From Streptomyces qaidamensis (lineage in GTDB: Bacteria; Actinomycetota; Actinomycetes; Streptomycetales; Streptomycetaceae): 64,000 nucleotides of DNA. The notes below the pieces were generated by a model. The model saw only the letters and a list, made by a program, of their open reading frames with translations. It made no database searches and was not told the DNA's origin. The stretch lies in assembly GCF_001611795.1 (NCBI RefSeq), contig NZ_CP015098.1, positions 2,294,001 to 2,358,000 on the forward strand, given 5' to 3'. The position numbers and the translations under genes were made by a program. Below, one piece after another: positions 53,226 through 64,000 of the stretch (within the stretch, counting starts at the first letter, position 1; each line of letters starts with the position of its first letter).

Positions 53226-54207
53226 CCGACGACGGTTCCTCGGCCGCCGTGGGCTCCGGGCCCGAGGAGCGGCGGCTGCGCGCCTCCAGGTACAGCGCGA
53301 GGGCAAGCAGGAGAACGCCGAGGGCCAGGAAGCCCCAGGGCAGGTAGGACGTCATCAGCAGGACGAGCAGGCGCTGGGACTTCACCAGGTCGACGGTGTG
53401 GGTGATGTAGTCCTCGCGCATCTTCACGTGGCCGGCGAACGCGGTCACCTTGTCGCGGTCGCCGAGGAGGGCGCCGCCGCGCAGTTCCTCCCGGTGGATC
53501 TCCTCTCCGTACACGGGCGCGCCGGTGAGGGGTTCGACCCAGAACTTGCGGACCGTGGTGTACCAGCGGGTCGTGCCGGTCTGTGCCACCGCCTCGGCGG
53601 TGAGGCCCTCCACGGGCAGGGTCTTCGGGATCTTCACCTTGGTCCAGGGGATGGTCTGCTCGAAGTAGTAGACCTCCAGACCGCGGAAGTCGCGGGTGCC
53701 CTCGTAAGTGATGGGCGCGGTGACGCGGGCCTGGGCGTCGAAGTACTCGTAGTCCCGTTTCTCCGTCAGGAAGGGCCATTTGAACTCGATGCCCGTGCGG
53801 CGCACCGGGTCGCCGTCGACCATTTCGCCGGTGGCGTGAACGGGTTCCTGGGTGTGGGCGTCGAAGATGTAGCGCTCGGGGATCTTGGAGACCATCTTGC
53901 CGTCGGGGCCGACGACGTAGGACAGGCCGTCCCAGACGACGACGTCCCGCCCGGCCGACTCCTCGATCCGTTCGGAGGCTTCCACGTTGCCCTTGAGGGT
54001 CTGGACGATGGTGACCTTGGGGACCTTCTTCGCGCGCATGGTGCCGTAGTCGAGGAGGGTGGCGTCCTTCGCCTCCAGGACCATGTCCTGGTACTGGTTC
54101 GCGGGGACCTTGGCCAGGCGCGGGAAGGCGTACCAGCGCAGCAGCGGGGACAGGGCCGCGAAGAACACGGCGAGGGCGAGCAGGACCAGGCCGGTCTTGC
54201 GGCGCAT
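53215..54207 (-). CDS. DUF3068 (porin PorA-like) membrane-anchored protein
   Basis: A 330-aa protein with an N-terminal hydrophobic helix (~5-24) and a C-terminal helix (~285-310), a large extracytoplasmic domain between. This is the DUF3068/PorA family layout: YAFPRLAKVPANQYQDMVLEA, then TIVQTLKGNVEAS, and VYYFEQTIPWTKVKIP. Role unknown; related proteins are actinobacterial envelope proteins. ATG 54207 follows GGGAGGGAGG. It sits 25 bp downstream of a small secreted-type gene on the same strand. Confidence 0.88.
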   Translation of the reverse strand: MRRKTGLVLLALAVFFAALSPLLRWYAFPRLAKVPANQYQDMVLEAKDATLLDYGTMRAKKVPKVTIVQTLKGNVEASERIEESAGRDVVVWDGLSYVVGPDGKMVSKIPERYIFDAHTQEPVHATGEMVDGDPVRRTGIEFKWPFLTEKRDYEYFDAQARVTAPITYEGTRDFRGLEVYYFEQTIPWTKVKIPKTLPVEGLTAEAVAQTGTTRWYTTVRKFWVEPLTGAPVYGEEIHREELRGGALLGDRDKVTAFAGHVKMREDYITHTVDLVKSQRLLVLLMTSYLPWGFLALGVLLLALALYLEARSRRSSGPEPTAAEEPSSVSA

Positions 54208-54232
54208 CTCGGCCTCCCTCCCGGGCGGGCGG

Positions 54233-54367
54233 TCAGGGGTGTGCGGGCACGGTCGTCAGCAGCGGCTTCGGGGACGTCCCGCCCGAGGGGGTGCCGAGGG
54301 CGGTCAGCGTCAGGACCACGGCGAACGCGACGGCGAGACCGGTGGCGGCGGCGATGAGGGCGCGCAT
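54233..54367 (-). CDS. Small SPW_0924-like membrane protein
   Basis: A 44-aa protein with one hydrophobic helix (ALIAAATGLAVAFAVVLTL) and a short Pro/Thr-rich outer tail ending LLTTVPAHP. It looks like the SPW_0924 group of tiny streptomycete proteins. ATG 54367 has GGGGAGG 5 nt upstream, which supports translation. It is probably cotranscribed with the DUF3068 gene. Function unknown. Confidence 0.75.
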   Translation of the reverse strand: MRALIAAATGLAVAFAVVLTLTALGTPSGGTSPKPLLTTVPAHP

Positions 54368-54470
54368 ACGGAGCCTCCCCACGGGTGTCGTGACGGACGG
54401 AACTGATACTCCGTCAGGTTCTCGGCACCGTAGCAACGCGCGGCGGAGATGAGAACACGTTGCACACACA

Positions 54471-54500
54471 ACGACGCCCCTCCTACAGGAGGGGCGTCGT
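54471..54500. terminator. Strong hairpin terminator
   Basis: ACGACGCCCCTCC-TACA-GGAGGGGCGTCGT is a perfect 13-bp stem with a 4-nt loop. It lies 16 bp after the stop of the lytic transglycosylase gene (minus strand) and is followed on that strand by TGTGTGTG, so it likely ends that transcript. Confidence 0.9.
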
Positions 54501-54516
54501 CTGTCGTACCTGAGAG

Positions 54517-56265
54517 CTACGCGCTCGGACTCGCCGAAGCGCTCGGCGAGGACGTCTCGGCCGCCGCCACGGTCAGTTCGACGGTGAGCGTCGCTCCGCC
54601 GGCCGTGGCGATGCGGAGCAGGAACGTGCCGGTCGTGTCGTCCGCGTACAGCTTCGGCAGCTTCAGCAGGCCCTTCGCGTCCGCCTTCAGGCCCGTGAGG
54701 GTGCGGACGGTCTTGCCGTCGGCGTCCTTGAAGTAGGGGCCCTTGTCGTTGGCGGTCGCGTCGTCCGCCGACGTGATCAGCGTGGCGGTGGCCGCGACAG
54801 CGTCGGCGACGGCGCCGTTGTACGTGGCCTTCACCTCGACCTGGTTCGCGAACTCGCCGCCCGGGGCGCAGGTCAGTGCGGCGTCACCGGTGCGGGCGAG
54901 GGCGTCCGCGGCACGCTCGGTGACGGTGGCCTTGTAGTCGAGGCCCGGGACGGTACGGCCGACCACGGTGGCGCGGACGGTGACGGCGCCGGTCTTCTCC
55001 CCTGCCTGCAGGGCGGGCGCCACGGCCACGCCGGAGCTGTTGGTGGCGACCGTGGCCACGCTCTCGCCGCCGGTGAAGGTGGTGTCCGTGTCGCCGACGA
55101 TCGTGAAGCGGACCCTGACCTTGGCGACGGCCTTGCCGGCCTCCGTCTCGGCGCGGGTGCTGATCCGCTTGCTGAACGCGTCGCCGGCCATGGCGGTGAG
55201 CTTCGCGGTTCCGGCGTCCTCCAGGTGGTCCACCGTGTCGGTGGGGGTGGGAGTCGTCGTGGGCGGCGCGGACGGCGTCCCGGGCGGGGTGGTGGGCGGT
55301 TTCGGGGGCGTCGTACCACCGCCGGGCTTGACGGGCTTTTCCGGCTTTTCGGGCTTGGGGTTCGGCTTGGGAGTCGAGCTGCCCGGAGCGGTCGTGCCCG
55401 GTGTGGTGGGCGTGGGGCTCGCGCCCGCGCCGTCGTCGCTGCGGTTGTCGGGCAGTGTGCCGGTGCCGTCCGGGACCTCGTGCGTGCCCTTGCGGTAGTA
55501 ATCCAGCCACCTCATGACGAGGTTCAGGTATTCCCGCGAGTTGTTGTAGCTGAGGATCGCCCGGTCGAGGTCGTCCTGGTCGGACAGGTCCCAGTTGTTG
55601 CGGCACAGGTAGTGGCCGGCGGCGAGCGCGGCGTCGTAGATGTTGTTGGGGTCCTTCTTGCCGTCGTCGTTGCCGTCGCGGCCGGCCCAGGCCCAGGTGG
55701 AGGGGATGAACTGCATGGGGCCGACGGCCGAGTCGTACGTGCTGTTGCCGTCGTAAGCACCGTCGTCGGTGTCCTTGATGAGGGCGAAGCCGTTGCCGTC
55801 GAGCTGGGGGCCCAGGATCTTCTTGAGGGTGGTGCCGTCGGCGTCGACGCGGCCACCGCGGGCCTGTCCCGATTCCACCCGGCCGATGGCCGCGAGGAGT
55901 TGCCAGGGCAGGTTGCAGCCGGGCTTGGCCTCGCGCAGCGCGCTCTCGGCCTTCTTGTAGGCGTCCAGGACGGTCGCGGGGATGCCGGCTTCCGTCGTGC
56001 CCGTGCCCCCGGGGCCGGGGCCCGTGGACGGTGACGGATTCGGGCTCTTGAGCGGCGGCAGGTCCGTGTAGTACGGCGAGTTGCCGGTGGCGCTGCTGCC
56101 GTCGGAGGCACTCGTTTCGGGTGCGGGCGTGGCGTCGGCGGCGGTCTGTCTGCCGTGGTCGTTCACGCCCGGAGCCTGGGAGGCGGACAGGGCCGCGACC
56201 GCTGCCGCGGCCACGGCGGTGGTCGCCGCCCCCTTGCGCAGCCTCCTGCCGAATTGCGCCGCCAT
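54517..56265 (-). CDS. Secreted lytic murein transglycosylase with C-terminal Ig-like region
   Basis: A 582-aa exported protein. The signal peptide has FGRRLRKGA then an Ala/Val-rich core ending near residue 28. The SLT-type domain (~93-270) has the catalytic Glu in AAIGRVESG (E131), then VGPMQFIPSTWAWAGRDGN and AAGHYLCRNNWDL, the MltB/SLT_2 pattern. A Pro/Thr/Gly-rich linker (~275-355) follows, then about 220 residues of beta-rich Ig-like sequence with FTGGESVATVATNSSGVAV and a repeated module near ADDATANDKGPYF. It cleaves peptidoglycan glycan strands. ATG 56265 has AGGGG upstream. No partner genes. Confidence 0.9.
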   Translation of the reverse strand: MAAQFGRRLRKGAATTAVAAAAVAALSASQAPGVNDHGRQTAADATPAPETSASDGSSATGNSPYYTDLPPLKSPNPSPSTGPGPGGTGTTEAGIPATVLDAYKKAESALREAKPGCNLPWQLLAAIGRVESGQARGGRVDADGTTLKKILGPQLDGNGFALIKDTDDGAYDGNSTYDSAVGPMQFIPSTWAWAGRDGNDDGKKDPNNIYDAALAAGHYLCRNNWDLSDQDDLDRAILSYNNSREYLNLVMRWLDYYRKGTHEVPDGTGTLPDNRSDDGAGASPTPTTPGTTAPGSSTPKPNPKPEKPEKPVKPGGGTTPPKPPTTPPGTPSAPPTTTPTPTDTVDHLEDAGTAKLTAMAGDAFSKRISTRAETEAGKAVAKVRVRFTIVGDTDTTFTGGESVATVATNSSGVAVAPALQAGEKTGAVTVRATVVGRTVPGLDYKATVTERAADALARTGDAALTCAPGGEFANQVEVKATYNGAVADAVAATATLITSADDATANDKGPYFKDADGKTVRTLTGLKADAKGLLKLPKLYADDTTGTFLLRIATAGGATLTVELTVAAAETSSPSASASPSA

Positions 56266-56607
56266 AGAGTGAACCCCTCCCGTGGACGCGCGAGCGCCCG
56301 GTCTACGTCCGCAGTGTTCGCCCTGTTGTGACGATCCAACCGCCCGAGGGGTTGCCCTCCGACGGCCACAACTCTGTTCTCTTGCGTGCTCTGCTCTTTA
56401 CCGCGTTCATGTGATCGACGCACTCCCCGCGCGGCGACTCTGGCGACCCTACGACAACTTCCTTTGCTCGGGCACCCGTTCGTGACCGTTTTTCACCAGT
56501 TGGTCATGTGTGCCGCGTGACGTCGTCGACGGAGCGGCATCCCGCATACTGGGCCACTGACCGCCGGGCGTCCCGACCTGGCGCAACGACCGTCGCGAGG
56601 AGCCGAG
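56266..56607. other. Divergent regulatory region, no gene
   Basis: A 342-bp gap between the lytic transglycosylase (minus) and the DUF4184 gene (plus). I looked for a c-di-AMP (ydaO) riboswitch, which precedes some cell-wall lytic genes in Streptomyces, and did not find its conserved GGGGGA..GGGU pattern. No ORF with protein-like composition and no strong hairpin is seen. Confidence 0.55.
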
Positions 56608-57465
56608 TTGCCGTTCACGCTGAGCCATGCGGCAGCCGTGCTGCCCGCCGTCCGCACCGACGGCACCGGCCGGGGTCCGCTGGTGCCCGCCGTGCTCGTG
56701 GCGGGTTCCTTCGCGCCCGACATGACCTACTACGCGGCGAGTGTGCTGTCCGGGGCGATGGAGTTCGGTGACGTCACGCACGCCCTCCCGGGGGTCTTCA
56801 CGGTCGATGTGCTCATCGCCTGGGCGCTGGTGGGGCTGTGGCTGCTGGTGCGTGAGCCGCTCGTCGCGTTGCTGCCGCGGGCGCGGCAGGGGCGGGTGGC
56901 GGCCCTGCTGCGGTGCGGGGTGCCACGCGAGCGGGTGCGGCCGTCGCTGGTGGCGCGGTGGTACGTGTCCGCGGTGCTCGGTGCGCTGACGCATGTGGTG
57001 TGGGACGCGTTCACGCACCTCGACCGGTGGGGCATGCGGCTGTTTCCGGTGCTGGGCCGGGAGGTGGCGGGCTCGCCGCTGTACTGGTACCTGCAGTACG
57101 GCGGTTCGGCGGTGGCCGCGGTCGTGATCGCCGTGTTCGTGGCGTGTGCGCTGCGGCGGACGCCCGTCCGCGAGCCGGTGGGGGTCCCCGTCCTCGCTGT
57201 GCGGGACCGGTGGGCGGCCGCCGCCCTGATCAGCGGCTTCGCGCTGGTGGGGGCGGTGCAGCGGGCGTCGCGGTGGTGGGCGTACTGGGGCTCGGCCGCG
57301 AAGCCGTGGGAGATCATTCCGACGGTGTGCTTCGGCGCGGGCGCGGGACTCGTCCCGGCGCTGCTGCTCTACGCCGTGGGGGTCAGGGCGCGGCGTCCGG
57401 TTCCGGCCCCCACCGGTCCTGCCCCTGCCGCCGAGACGGAGCCGAGCCGCCCGACTGCTCGCTGA
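56608..57465 (+). CDS. DUF4184 family membrane protein
   Basis: A 285-aa membrane protein with about six hydrophobic helices. The N-terminal signature is MPFTLSHAAAVLP with the family His, then SFAPDMTYYA and LTHVVWDAFTH, giving clustered His/Asp residues that suggest a metal-dependent membrane hydrolase-like fold. Function unknown. The start is TTG 56608: GAGGAG lies 6 nt upstream and the LPFTLSHAAA start is family-typical. Its last 83 bp overlap, antisense, the end of the repeat protein gene. Confidence 0.85.
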   Translation: MPFTLSHAAAVLPAVRTDGTGRGPLVPAVLVAGSFAPDMTYYAASVLSGAMEFGDVTHALPGVFTVDVLIAWALVGLWLLVREPLVALLPRARQGRVAALLRCGVPRERVRPSLVARWYVSAVLGALTHVVWDAFTHLDRWGMRLFPVLGREVAGSPLYWYLQYGGSAVAAVVIAVFVACALRRTPVREPVGVPVLAVRDRWAAAALISGFALVGAVQRASRWWAYWGSAAKPWEIIPTVCFGAGAGLVPALLLYAVGVRARRPVPAPTGPAPAAETEPSRPTAR

Positions 57466-58207
57466 GCGCGCTGTCCGTCGTGATGTACACGGTGATGGTG
57501 GTGTGCGCGGGGCGGGGGCGTGGGAGCAGGGTGAGGACGAGGGCCAGGTAGTCACGGGCCAGTCGGGCCCAGGGGCGGGAGGGCTTGCCCGGGGGGCCGG
57601 GGGTGCAGAGGGGTCGGGCCTCGGCGGGTCCGTGGCCGGTGACAGCGGACAGACCGGCCACGGTCAGCGTGTTGTCGGCGCCGATGACACCGGCGAGTGC
57701 GGCCAGAGCGTCGGCGCCGCTGAGACCGGTGAGAGCGGCCAGAGCGTCGGCGCCGCTGAGGCCAGTAAGAGCAGCCAGAGCGTCGGCGCCGCTGAGGGCA
57801 GCGAGGGCTTCCGTGTCGCTGAGACCGGTCAGGGCAGCGAGGGCTTCCGTGTCGGTGAGACCGGTCAGGGCGGACAGAGCATCGGTGCTGGTGAGGTCCG
57901 TCAGAGCATCCGTGTCGGCGAGAGCGGTCAGGACGGCCAGAGCGTCGGCGCCGACGAGAACGGGAGCCGCGGGCAGGTCGTGGGCACCGGGTCGCACCGT
58001 GGCGGCGGTCAGGACGCCGGTGTCGGCGGCGCCGGTGGGCCGCCGTCGGCCGGGGGCCAGGCGCTGCCGGAGGTCCGCCGTCGCGTGGCGCAGGGCCGAG
58101 GTGAAGGTGACGGGGACGCGAACCGTACTCGCGGCGGCCTCGAACGCCGGGGCCGGCGGCCGTGCCACGCCTGGTGCCGTGCGGCTGAGGAGCGTGCGTA
58201 TACCCAT
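57383..58207 (-). CDS. Hypothetical protein with 12-residue Ala/Leu repeats
   Basis: A 274-aa protein without a known domain. Residues 1-80 are basic and helical (MGIRTLLSRTAPGVARPP, RVPVTFTSALRHATADLRQRL). Residues ~85-174 hold about eight degenerate repeats with consensus (S/T)-G/D-A/T-D/E-ALAALTGL. Then come WARLARDYLALVLTLLPRPRP, a TTITVYITT strand and a polar tail ending GQDRWGPEPDAAP. I prefer this strand because the non-repeat ends look like conserved streptomycete protein, while the plus-strand frames are Arg/Ala/Ser low complexity. ATG 58207 has GCGGGG close upstream. Not certain. Confidence 0.6.
   Translation of the reverse strand: MGIRTLLSRTAPGVARPPAPAFEAAASTVRVPVTFTSALRHATADLRQRLAPGRRRPTGAADTGVLTAATVRPGAHDLPAAPVLVGADALAVLTALADTDALTDLTSTDALSALTGLTDTEALAALTGLSDTEALAALSGADALAALTGLSGADALAALTGLSGADALAALAGVIGADNTLTVAGLSAVTGHGPAEARPLCTPGPPGKPSRPWARLARDYLALVLTLLPRPRPAHTTITVYITTDSALSEQSGGSAPSRRQGQDRWGPEPDAAP
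57686..57955. repeat. Coding repeat tract, about eight 27-39 bp units (mostly 36 bp)
   Basis: Consecutive units encode GADALAALTGLS-type peptides in the minus-strand gene; the central three are nearly identical at the DNA level (GTCGGCGCCGCTGAGACCGG on plus). Unit lengths of 27-39 bp are all multiples of three, so the frame is kept. Confidence 0.88.
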
Positions 58208-58462
58208 GCCCCGCATCTTTGCGAGCACCGTGGACGGAGGCGCCTTCTCGGGGGCCACGCGAGTGACGGTTTCAGTGAGGTCCGGGGCGGGGTGGGTGAC
58301 CAGGGCGAGCCCGTGCCCGGGGCGGGCGGGCCACAAGGCCCGGCCCCAGGCAGGGCTCCTGAGCCTCGGAGACATGCGGAACCTCGCCACCCGGCCGGCA
58401 CGGGACCCGGGCCGCGGGAAACTCCCCGCGCACCCGGGCCACCGCTCTGATCCGCCCGCGGG

Positions 58463-61189
58463 CTAGTGCGCCGCCGACTCCCAGTCCGGGCCCGCGCCCA
58501 CCGAGACGCCCAGGGGGACGCGGAGGTGGACGGCGTTCGCCATCTCGCGGCGGACCAGTTCCTCGGCGACGGCCCGCTCCCCGGGGGCGATCTCCAGCAC
58601 GATTTCGTCGTGGACCTGGAGGAGCATGCGGGAGGCCAGGCCGGCTTCCTTCAGGGCGTCGTCGACCTTGAGCATGGCGATCTTGACGATGTCGGCCGCG
58701 GTGCCCTGGATCGGCGCGTTCAGGGCCATCCGCTCGGCGGCCTCGCGGCGCTGGCGGTTGTCGCTGTTGAGGTCGGGGAGGTAGCGGCGGCGCCCGAAGA
58801 GCGTCGCCGTGTAACCCGTGGCCCGGGCCTCGTCGACCGCCCGGCGCAGATAGTCCCGTACGCCGCCGAACCGCTCGAAGTACGCGTCCATCAGGGCGCG
58901 GGCCTCCGCCGCCTCGATGTTCAGCTGCTGGGACAGGCCGAAGGCCGAGAGCCCGTAGGCCAGGCCGTACGACATGGCCTTGATCTTGCGGCGCATCTCG
59001 GCGTCGACCGCGGTCGGCTCCACCGCGAAGACCTGAGAGGCGGCCGTGGTGTGCAGGTCCTCGCCGGAGGTGAACGCCTCGATCAGGCCCTCGTCCTCGG
59101 AGAGGTGCGCCATCACACGCAGCTCGATCTGGCTGTAGTCGGCCGTCATCAGCGACTCGAAGCCCTCGCCGACGACGAAACCGCGGCGGATCGCCCGGCC
59201 CTCGTCGGTGCGGACCGGGATGTTCTGGAGGTTGGGGTCCGTGGAGGACAGGCGGCCGGTGGCGGCGACGGTCTGGTTGAACGTCGTGTGGATGCGGCCG
59301 TCCGCTGCGATCGTCTTGATCAGGCCCTCGACGGTGACGCGGAGCTTGGCCTGCTCGCGGTGGCGGAGCATGATCACCGGCAGCTCGTTGTCCGTCTGCG
59401 TGGCGAGCCAGGCGAGGGCGTCGGCGTCCGTGGTGTAGCCGGTCTTCGTCCGCTTGGTCTTGGGCAGGGCCAGCTCGCCGAAGAGGACCTCCTGGAGCTG
59501 CTTGGGCGAGCCCAGGTTGAACTCGTGCCCGGCCGCGGCATGGGCCTCCTTGACCGCCTGCTGGACGGCGCCGGCGAACATCTGCTCCATGGCCTCCAGG
59601 TGGGGCCGGTCGGCCGCGATGCCGTGCCGCTCCATGCGGGCGAGCAGCGCGGACGTGGGCAGCTCCATGTCGCGCAGCAGGTCGGCGGCGCCGACCTCCT
59701 CCAGCCGGCTCTCGAAGGCCTGGCCCAGGTCGAGGACGGCCCGGGCCTGGATCATCAGGGCCTCGGCCGCGGCGGCGTCGTCCGCGCCGAAGGCGAGCTG
59801 GCCGTCGGCCGCGGCGGCCGGGGTCAGCTCGCGGTGCAGGTACTCCAGGGACAGCGCGTCCAGGTCGAAGGAGCGGCGGCCGGGCTTGACCAGGTAGGCG
59901 GCGAGCGCGGTGTCCATGCTCACGCCCTCGACGCTCCAGCCGTGCTCGGCGAAGACGCGCATGGCGCCCTTGGCGTTGTGGAGGACCTTGGGCCGGGCGG
60001 CGTCGGCGAGCCAGGCCGCGAAGGCCCTCTCGTCGGCCTCGTCCAGCTGGGAGGGGTCGAACCAGGCGGCGGGGCCGCCTGGTGCGGCGAGGGCGACCTC
60101 GGCGACCGAGCCGGTGCCGAGCGCCCAGGTGTCGACCGTGGCGATGCCGAGGGGCCGGGTGCCGTGCTCGGTGAGCCAGGCGGGCAGCTCGCCGGTGGAG
60201 AGCACCGTGCCGTCCACCTGTACGCCCTCGGTGCTGACCGGGGTGGTCTCCGCCTCCTCGGCGCCGGGGTCGACGGCGAAGAGCCGCTCGCGCAGCGAGG
60301 GGTTCCTGATCTCCAGGGTGTCCAGGATCATCGCGACGGCCTTGCGGTCGTAGGCCGCGCGCTCCAGCTCGGTGACGCCCTTGGGGAGCTCCACGCGGCG
60401 CTCCAGCTCGGTGAGCCGGCGGTTGAGCTTGACGGATTCCAGATGGTCGCGGAGGTTCTGGCCGGCCTTGCCCTTGACCTCGTCGACGCGCTCGACGAGC
60501 TCGGCGAAGGAGCCGAACTGGTTGATCCACTTCGCGGCGGTCTTCTCGCCGACGCCGGGGATGCCGGGGAGGTTGTCGGAGGGGTCACCGCGCAGGGCCG
60601 CGAAGTCGGGGTACTGCGCGGGCGTCAACGCGTACTTCTCGAATACCTTCTCCGGGGTGAAGCGGGTCAGCTCGGAGACGCCCTTGGTCGGGTACAGCAC
60701 CGTGGTGTGCTCGCTGACCAGCTGGAACGAGTCGCGGTCGCCGGTGACGATCAGTACCTCGAAACCCTCGGCCTCGGCCTGGGTGGCGAGCGTGGCGATG
60801 ACGTCGTCGGCCTCGAAGCCGTCCACCGCGAAGCGGGCGACGCCCATCGCGTCCAGAAGCTCACCGATCAGCTCGACCTGGCCCTTGAACTCGTCGGGGG
60901 TCTTGGAGCGGTTCGCCTTGTACTCCGTGAACTCCTGGGACCGCCAGGTCTTGCGGGAGACGTCGAAGGCGACCGCGAAGTGCGTGGGCGCCTCGTCGCG
61001 CAGCGTGTTGGCGAGCATCGACGCGAAGCCGTAGATCGCGTTCGTCGGCTGGCCCGTCGCGGTGGTGAAGTTCTCCGCGGGCAGCGCGAAGAACGCACGG
61101 TAGGCCAGCGAGTGCCCGTCCATGAGCATCAGTCGCGGCCGGCTGCCGCCGGAGGTCTGGTCGGTCGTCTTCGATGCTGTCTCTGCCAC
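58463..61189 (-). CDS. polA: DNA polymerase I
   Basis: A 908-aa family A polymerase for Okazaki fragment processing and repair. The 5' nuclease domain (~20-310) has MLMDGHSLAYRAFFALP and ALRGDPSDNLPGIPGVGEKTAAKW. The 3'-5' exonuclease-like domain (~320-510) lacks the DxE catalytic motif (LGIATVDTWALG), so proofreading is probably lost, as usual in actinobacteria. The polymerase domain has motif A DYSQIELRVMAHLS, motif B RRKIKAMSYGLAYG and motif C VHDEIVLE. GTG 61189 has GATCGGGGGC upstream. It is divergent from the FdhF-type gene by 186 bp. Confidence 0.98.
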   Translation of the reverse strand: MAETASKTTDQTSGGSRPRLMLMDGHSLAYRAFFALPAENFTTATGQPTNAIYGFASMLANTLRDEAPTHFAVAFDVSRKTWRSQEFTEYKANRSKTPDEFKGQVELIGELLDAMGVARFAVDGFEADDVIATLATQAEAEGFEVLIVTGDRDSFQLVSEHTTVLYPTKGVSELTRFTPEKVFEKYALTPAQYPDFAALRGDPSDNLPGIPGVGEKTAAKWINQFGSFAELVERVDEVKGKAGQNLRDHLESVKLNRRLTELERRVELPKGVTELERAAYDRKAVAMILDTLEIRNPSLRERLFAVDPGAEEAETTPVSTEGVQVDGTVLSTGELPAWLTEHGTRPLGIATVDTWALGTGSVAEVALAAPGGPAAWFDPSQLDEADERAFAAWLADAARPKVLHNAKGAMRVFAEHGWSVEGVSMDTALAAYLVKPGRRSFDLDALSLEYLHRELTPAAAADGQLAFGADDAAAAEALMIQARAVLDLGQAFESRLEEVGAADLLRDMELPTSALLARMERHGIAADRPHLEAMEQMFAGAVQQAVKEAHAAAGHEFNLGSPKQLQEVLFGELALPKTKRTKTGYTTDADALAWLATQTDNELPVIMLRHREQAKLRVTVEGLIKTIAADGRIHTTFNQTVAATGRLSSTDPNLQNIPVRTDEGRAIRRGFVVGEGFESLMTADYSQIELRVMAHLSEDEGLIEAFTSGEDLHTTAASQVFAVEPTAVDAEMRRKIKAMSYGLAYGLSAFGLSQQLNIEAAEARALMDAYFERFGGVRDYLRRAVDEARATGYTATLFGRRRYLPDLNSDNRQRREAAERMALNAPIQGTAADIVKIAMLKVDDALKEAGLASRMLLQVHDEIVLEIAPGERAVAEELVRREMANAVHLRVPLGVSVGAGPDWESAAH

Positions 61190-61375
61190 GCCCCCGATCC
61201 TGCCACGCCCCACTGACAGTCGGCCCCGCCCCCGCGGGTGCCGGGCTCGGGCGCACCCCCCGGGGGACCCCGCTCACCCCGCCCTCGGCGTCTCCAGGCC
61301 CGACCGCAACCGCTGTCACCACAGCGTGCGAGGATCGGAGACGTACCTCACAGCGCAGTCGAAGGAGAGTGTGCG

Positions 61376-63655
<2,280 letters not shown>

Positions 63656-63711
63656 GCGTTTGCTCAGTGACACAGGCAGCCGAGTGACGAGGACGAACGG
63701 AGCCGGGCCCG

Positions 63712-64000
63712 ATGGGTGAGCAACAGCATGTGAAGTTCCCGCAAGAGGTCATCGACGAGTACGCCGCGCTCGGCGTGGACCTCCTGGCCCTGTTCTCCGC
63801 GGGCCACCTCGGCAACCGGATGGGCGTCCAGATCTCCGAGGCGTCGGCCGACCGGGTCGTCGGCACGATGCCGGTGGAGGGCAACACCCAGCCCTACGGT
63901 CTGCTGCACGGCGGGGCCTCCGCGGTGCTGGCCGAGACCCTCGGCTCGATCGGATCGATGCTGCACGGCGGCAGCTCCAAGATCGCCGTGGGCGTCGACC
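63712..64000 (+). CDS. PaaI-type hot-dog thioesterase (3' end outside window)
   Basis: About 96 codons are visible. The hot-dog fold acyl-CoA thioesterase pattern is clear: LGNRMGVQISEASADRVVGT, then VEGNTQPYGLLHGGASAVLAETLGS with the typical HGG and Glu of the PaaI/YbdB class. It probably hydrolyses aryl- or acyl-CoA. ATG 63712 has GGAG about 11 nt upstream. It follows the oxidoreductase by 56 bp and may be cotranscribed. Confidence 0.9.
   Translation, partial: MGEQQHVKFPQEVIDEYAALGVDLLALFSAGHLGNRMGVQISEASADRVVGTMPVEGNTQPYGLLHGGASAVLAETLGSIGSMLHGGSSKIAVGVD

Noticed and set aside
56266..56607. c-di-AMP riboswitch before the lytic transglycosylase.
   Set aside because: The conserved ydaO core segments are not found; only generic GC-rich sequence.
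57503..58450. Long plus-strand open frames across the repeat protein, encoding Arg/Ala/Ser repeats.
   Set aside because: They are low-complexity mirrors of the minus-strand repeats. The minus frame has a plausible start site and non-repetitive protein-like ends.

Overview
This window is chromosomal DNA of a high-GC actinomycete, almost certainly a Streptomyces. Codon third positions are strongly G/C, GTG starts are common (one TTG start is used), and ribosome binding sites are of the GGAGG type. Characteristic families include WhiJ/Scr1-type HTH plus DUF397 plus HATPase sets, SPW_0924-like and DUF574 proteins, and actinobacterial PolA and RpsA. The order uvrB ... rpsA ... hrpB ... polA suggests a conserved core arm rather than an island. 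I see no phage, plasmid, IS element, CRISPR array, rRNA or tRNA, and no secondary-metabolite cluster.

Layout. 1-6.2 kb: a tellurium/stress block (TerC behind a yybP-ykoY-type manganese riboswitch, a large TerD fusion, a small TerD) followed by uvrB. 6.2-14.2 kb: MHYT sensor, secreted glycerophosphodiesterase, alkyltransferase DNA repair protein, glyoxalase-fold protein, a pseudouridine catabolism pair psuG-psuK, methyltransferase, CorA Mg2+ transporter, CBS protein. 14.3-20.4 kb: P-loop-less kinase-like protein, DUF2293, DUF1772, stand-alone GltD-like oxidoreductase, and a divergent AhpD-like/MocR pair. 20.4-26.4 kb: a WhiJ-like regulatory locus (frameshifted DUF574 methyltransferase, DUF397, Scr1-type HTH, divergent HATPase, hypothetical), then a fused ABC transporter and a small protein. 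26.5-34.2 kb: DUF899, amidohydrolase, endo/exonuclease-phosphatase, FUSC transporter, expansin-like secreted protein, frameshifted nucleotidyltransferase. 34.2-38.3 kb: RidA, a frameshifted hexapeptide-repeat protein, and a hydantoin/allantoin-type module (racemase, NCS1 permease, divergent GntR) with a perfect palindromic operator. 38.3-45.7 kb: uracil-DNA glycosylase, ArsR-MFS operon, S4 RNA-binding protein, DoxX, methyltransferase-kinase-like pair, acyltransferase-like protein. 45.7-64 kb: core functions coaE, PAC2, rpsA, hrpB, DUF3068, a secreted lytic transglycosylase, polA, an FdhF/YdeP molybdo-oxidoreductase and the start of a hot-dog thioesterase.

Two themes stand out. Short tandem-repeat arrays (units 7-32 bp) recur at gene ends and in gaps, several overlapping a stop codon. 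Three genes (20465-21306, 33202-33982, 34700-35303) are each split by one small indel; the conserved protein sequence resumes directly in the next frame, so either real decay or sequencing error should be considered. DNA repair and replication are well represented (uvrB, ogt, uracil-DNA glycosylase, polA). The best regulatory signals are the riboswitch before terC, the paired inverted repeats in the WhiJ-like locus, the GntR palindrome, the rpsA promoter and three hairpin terminators.
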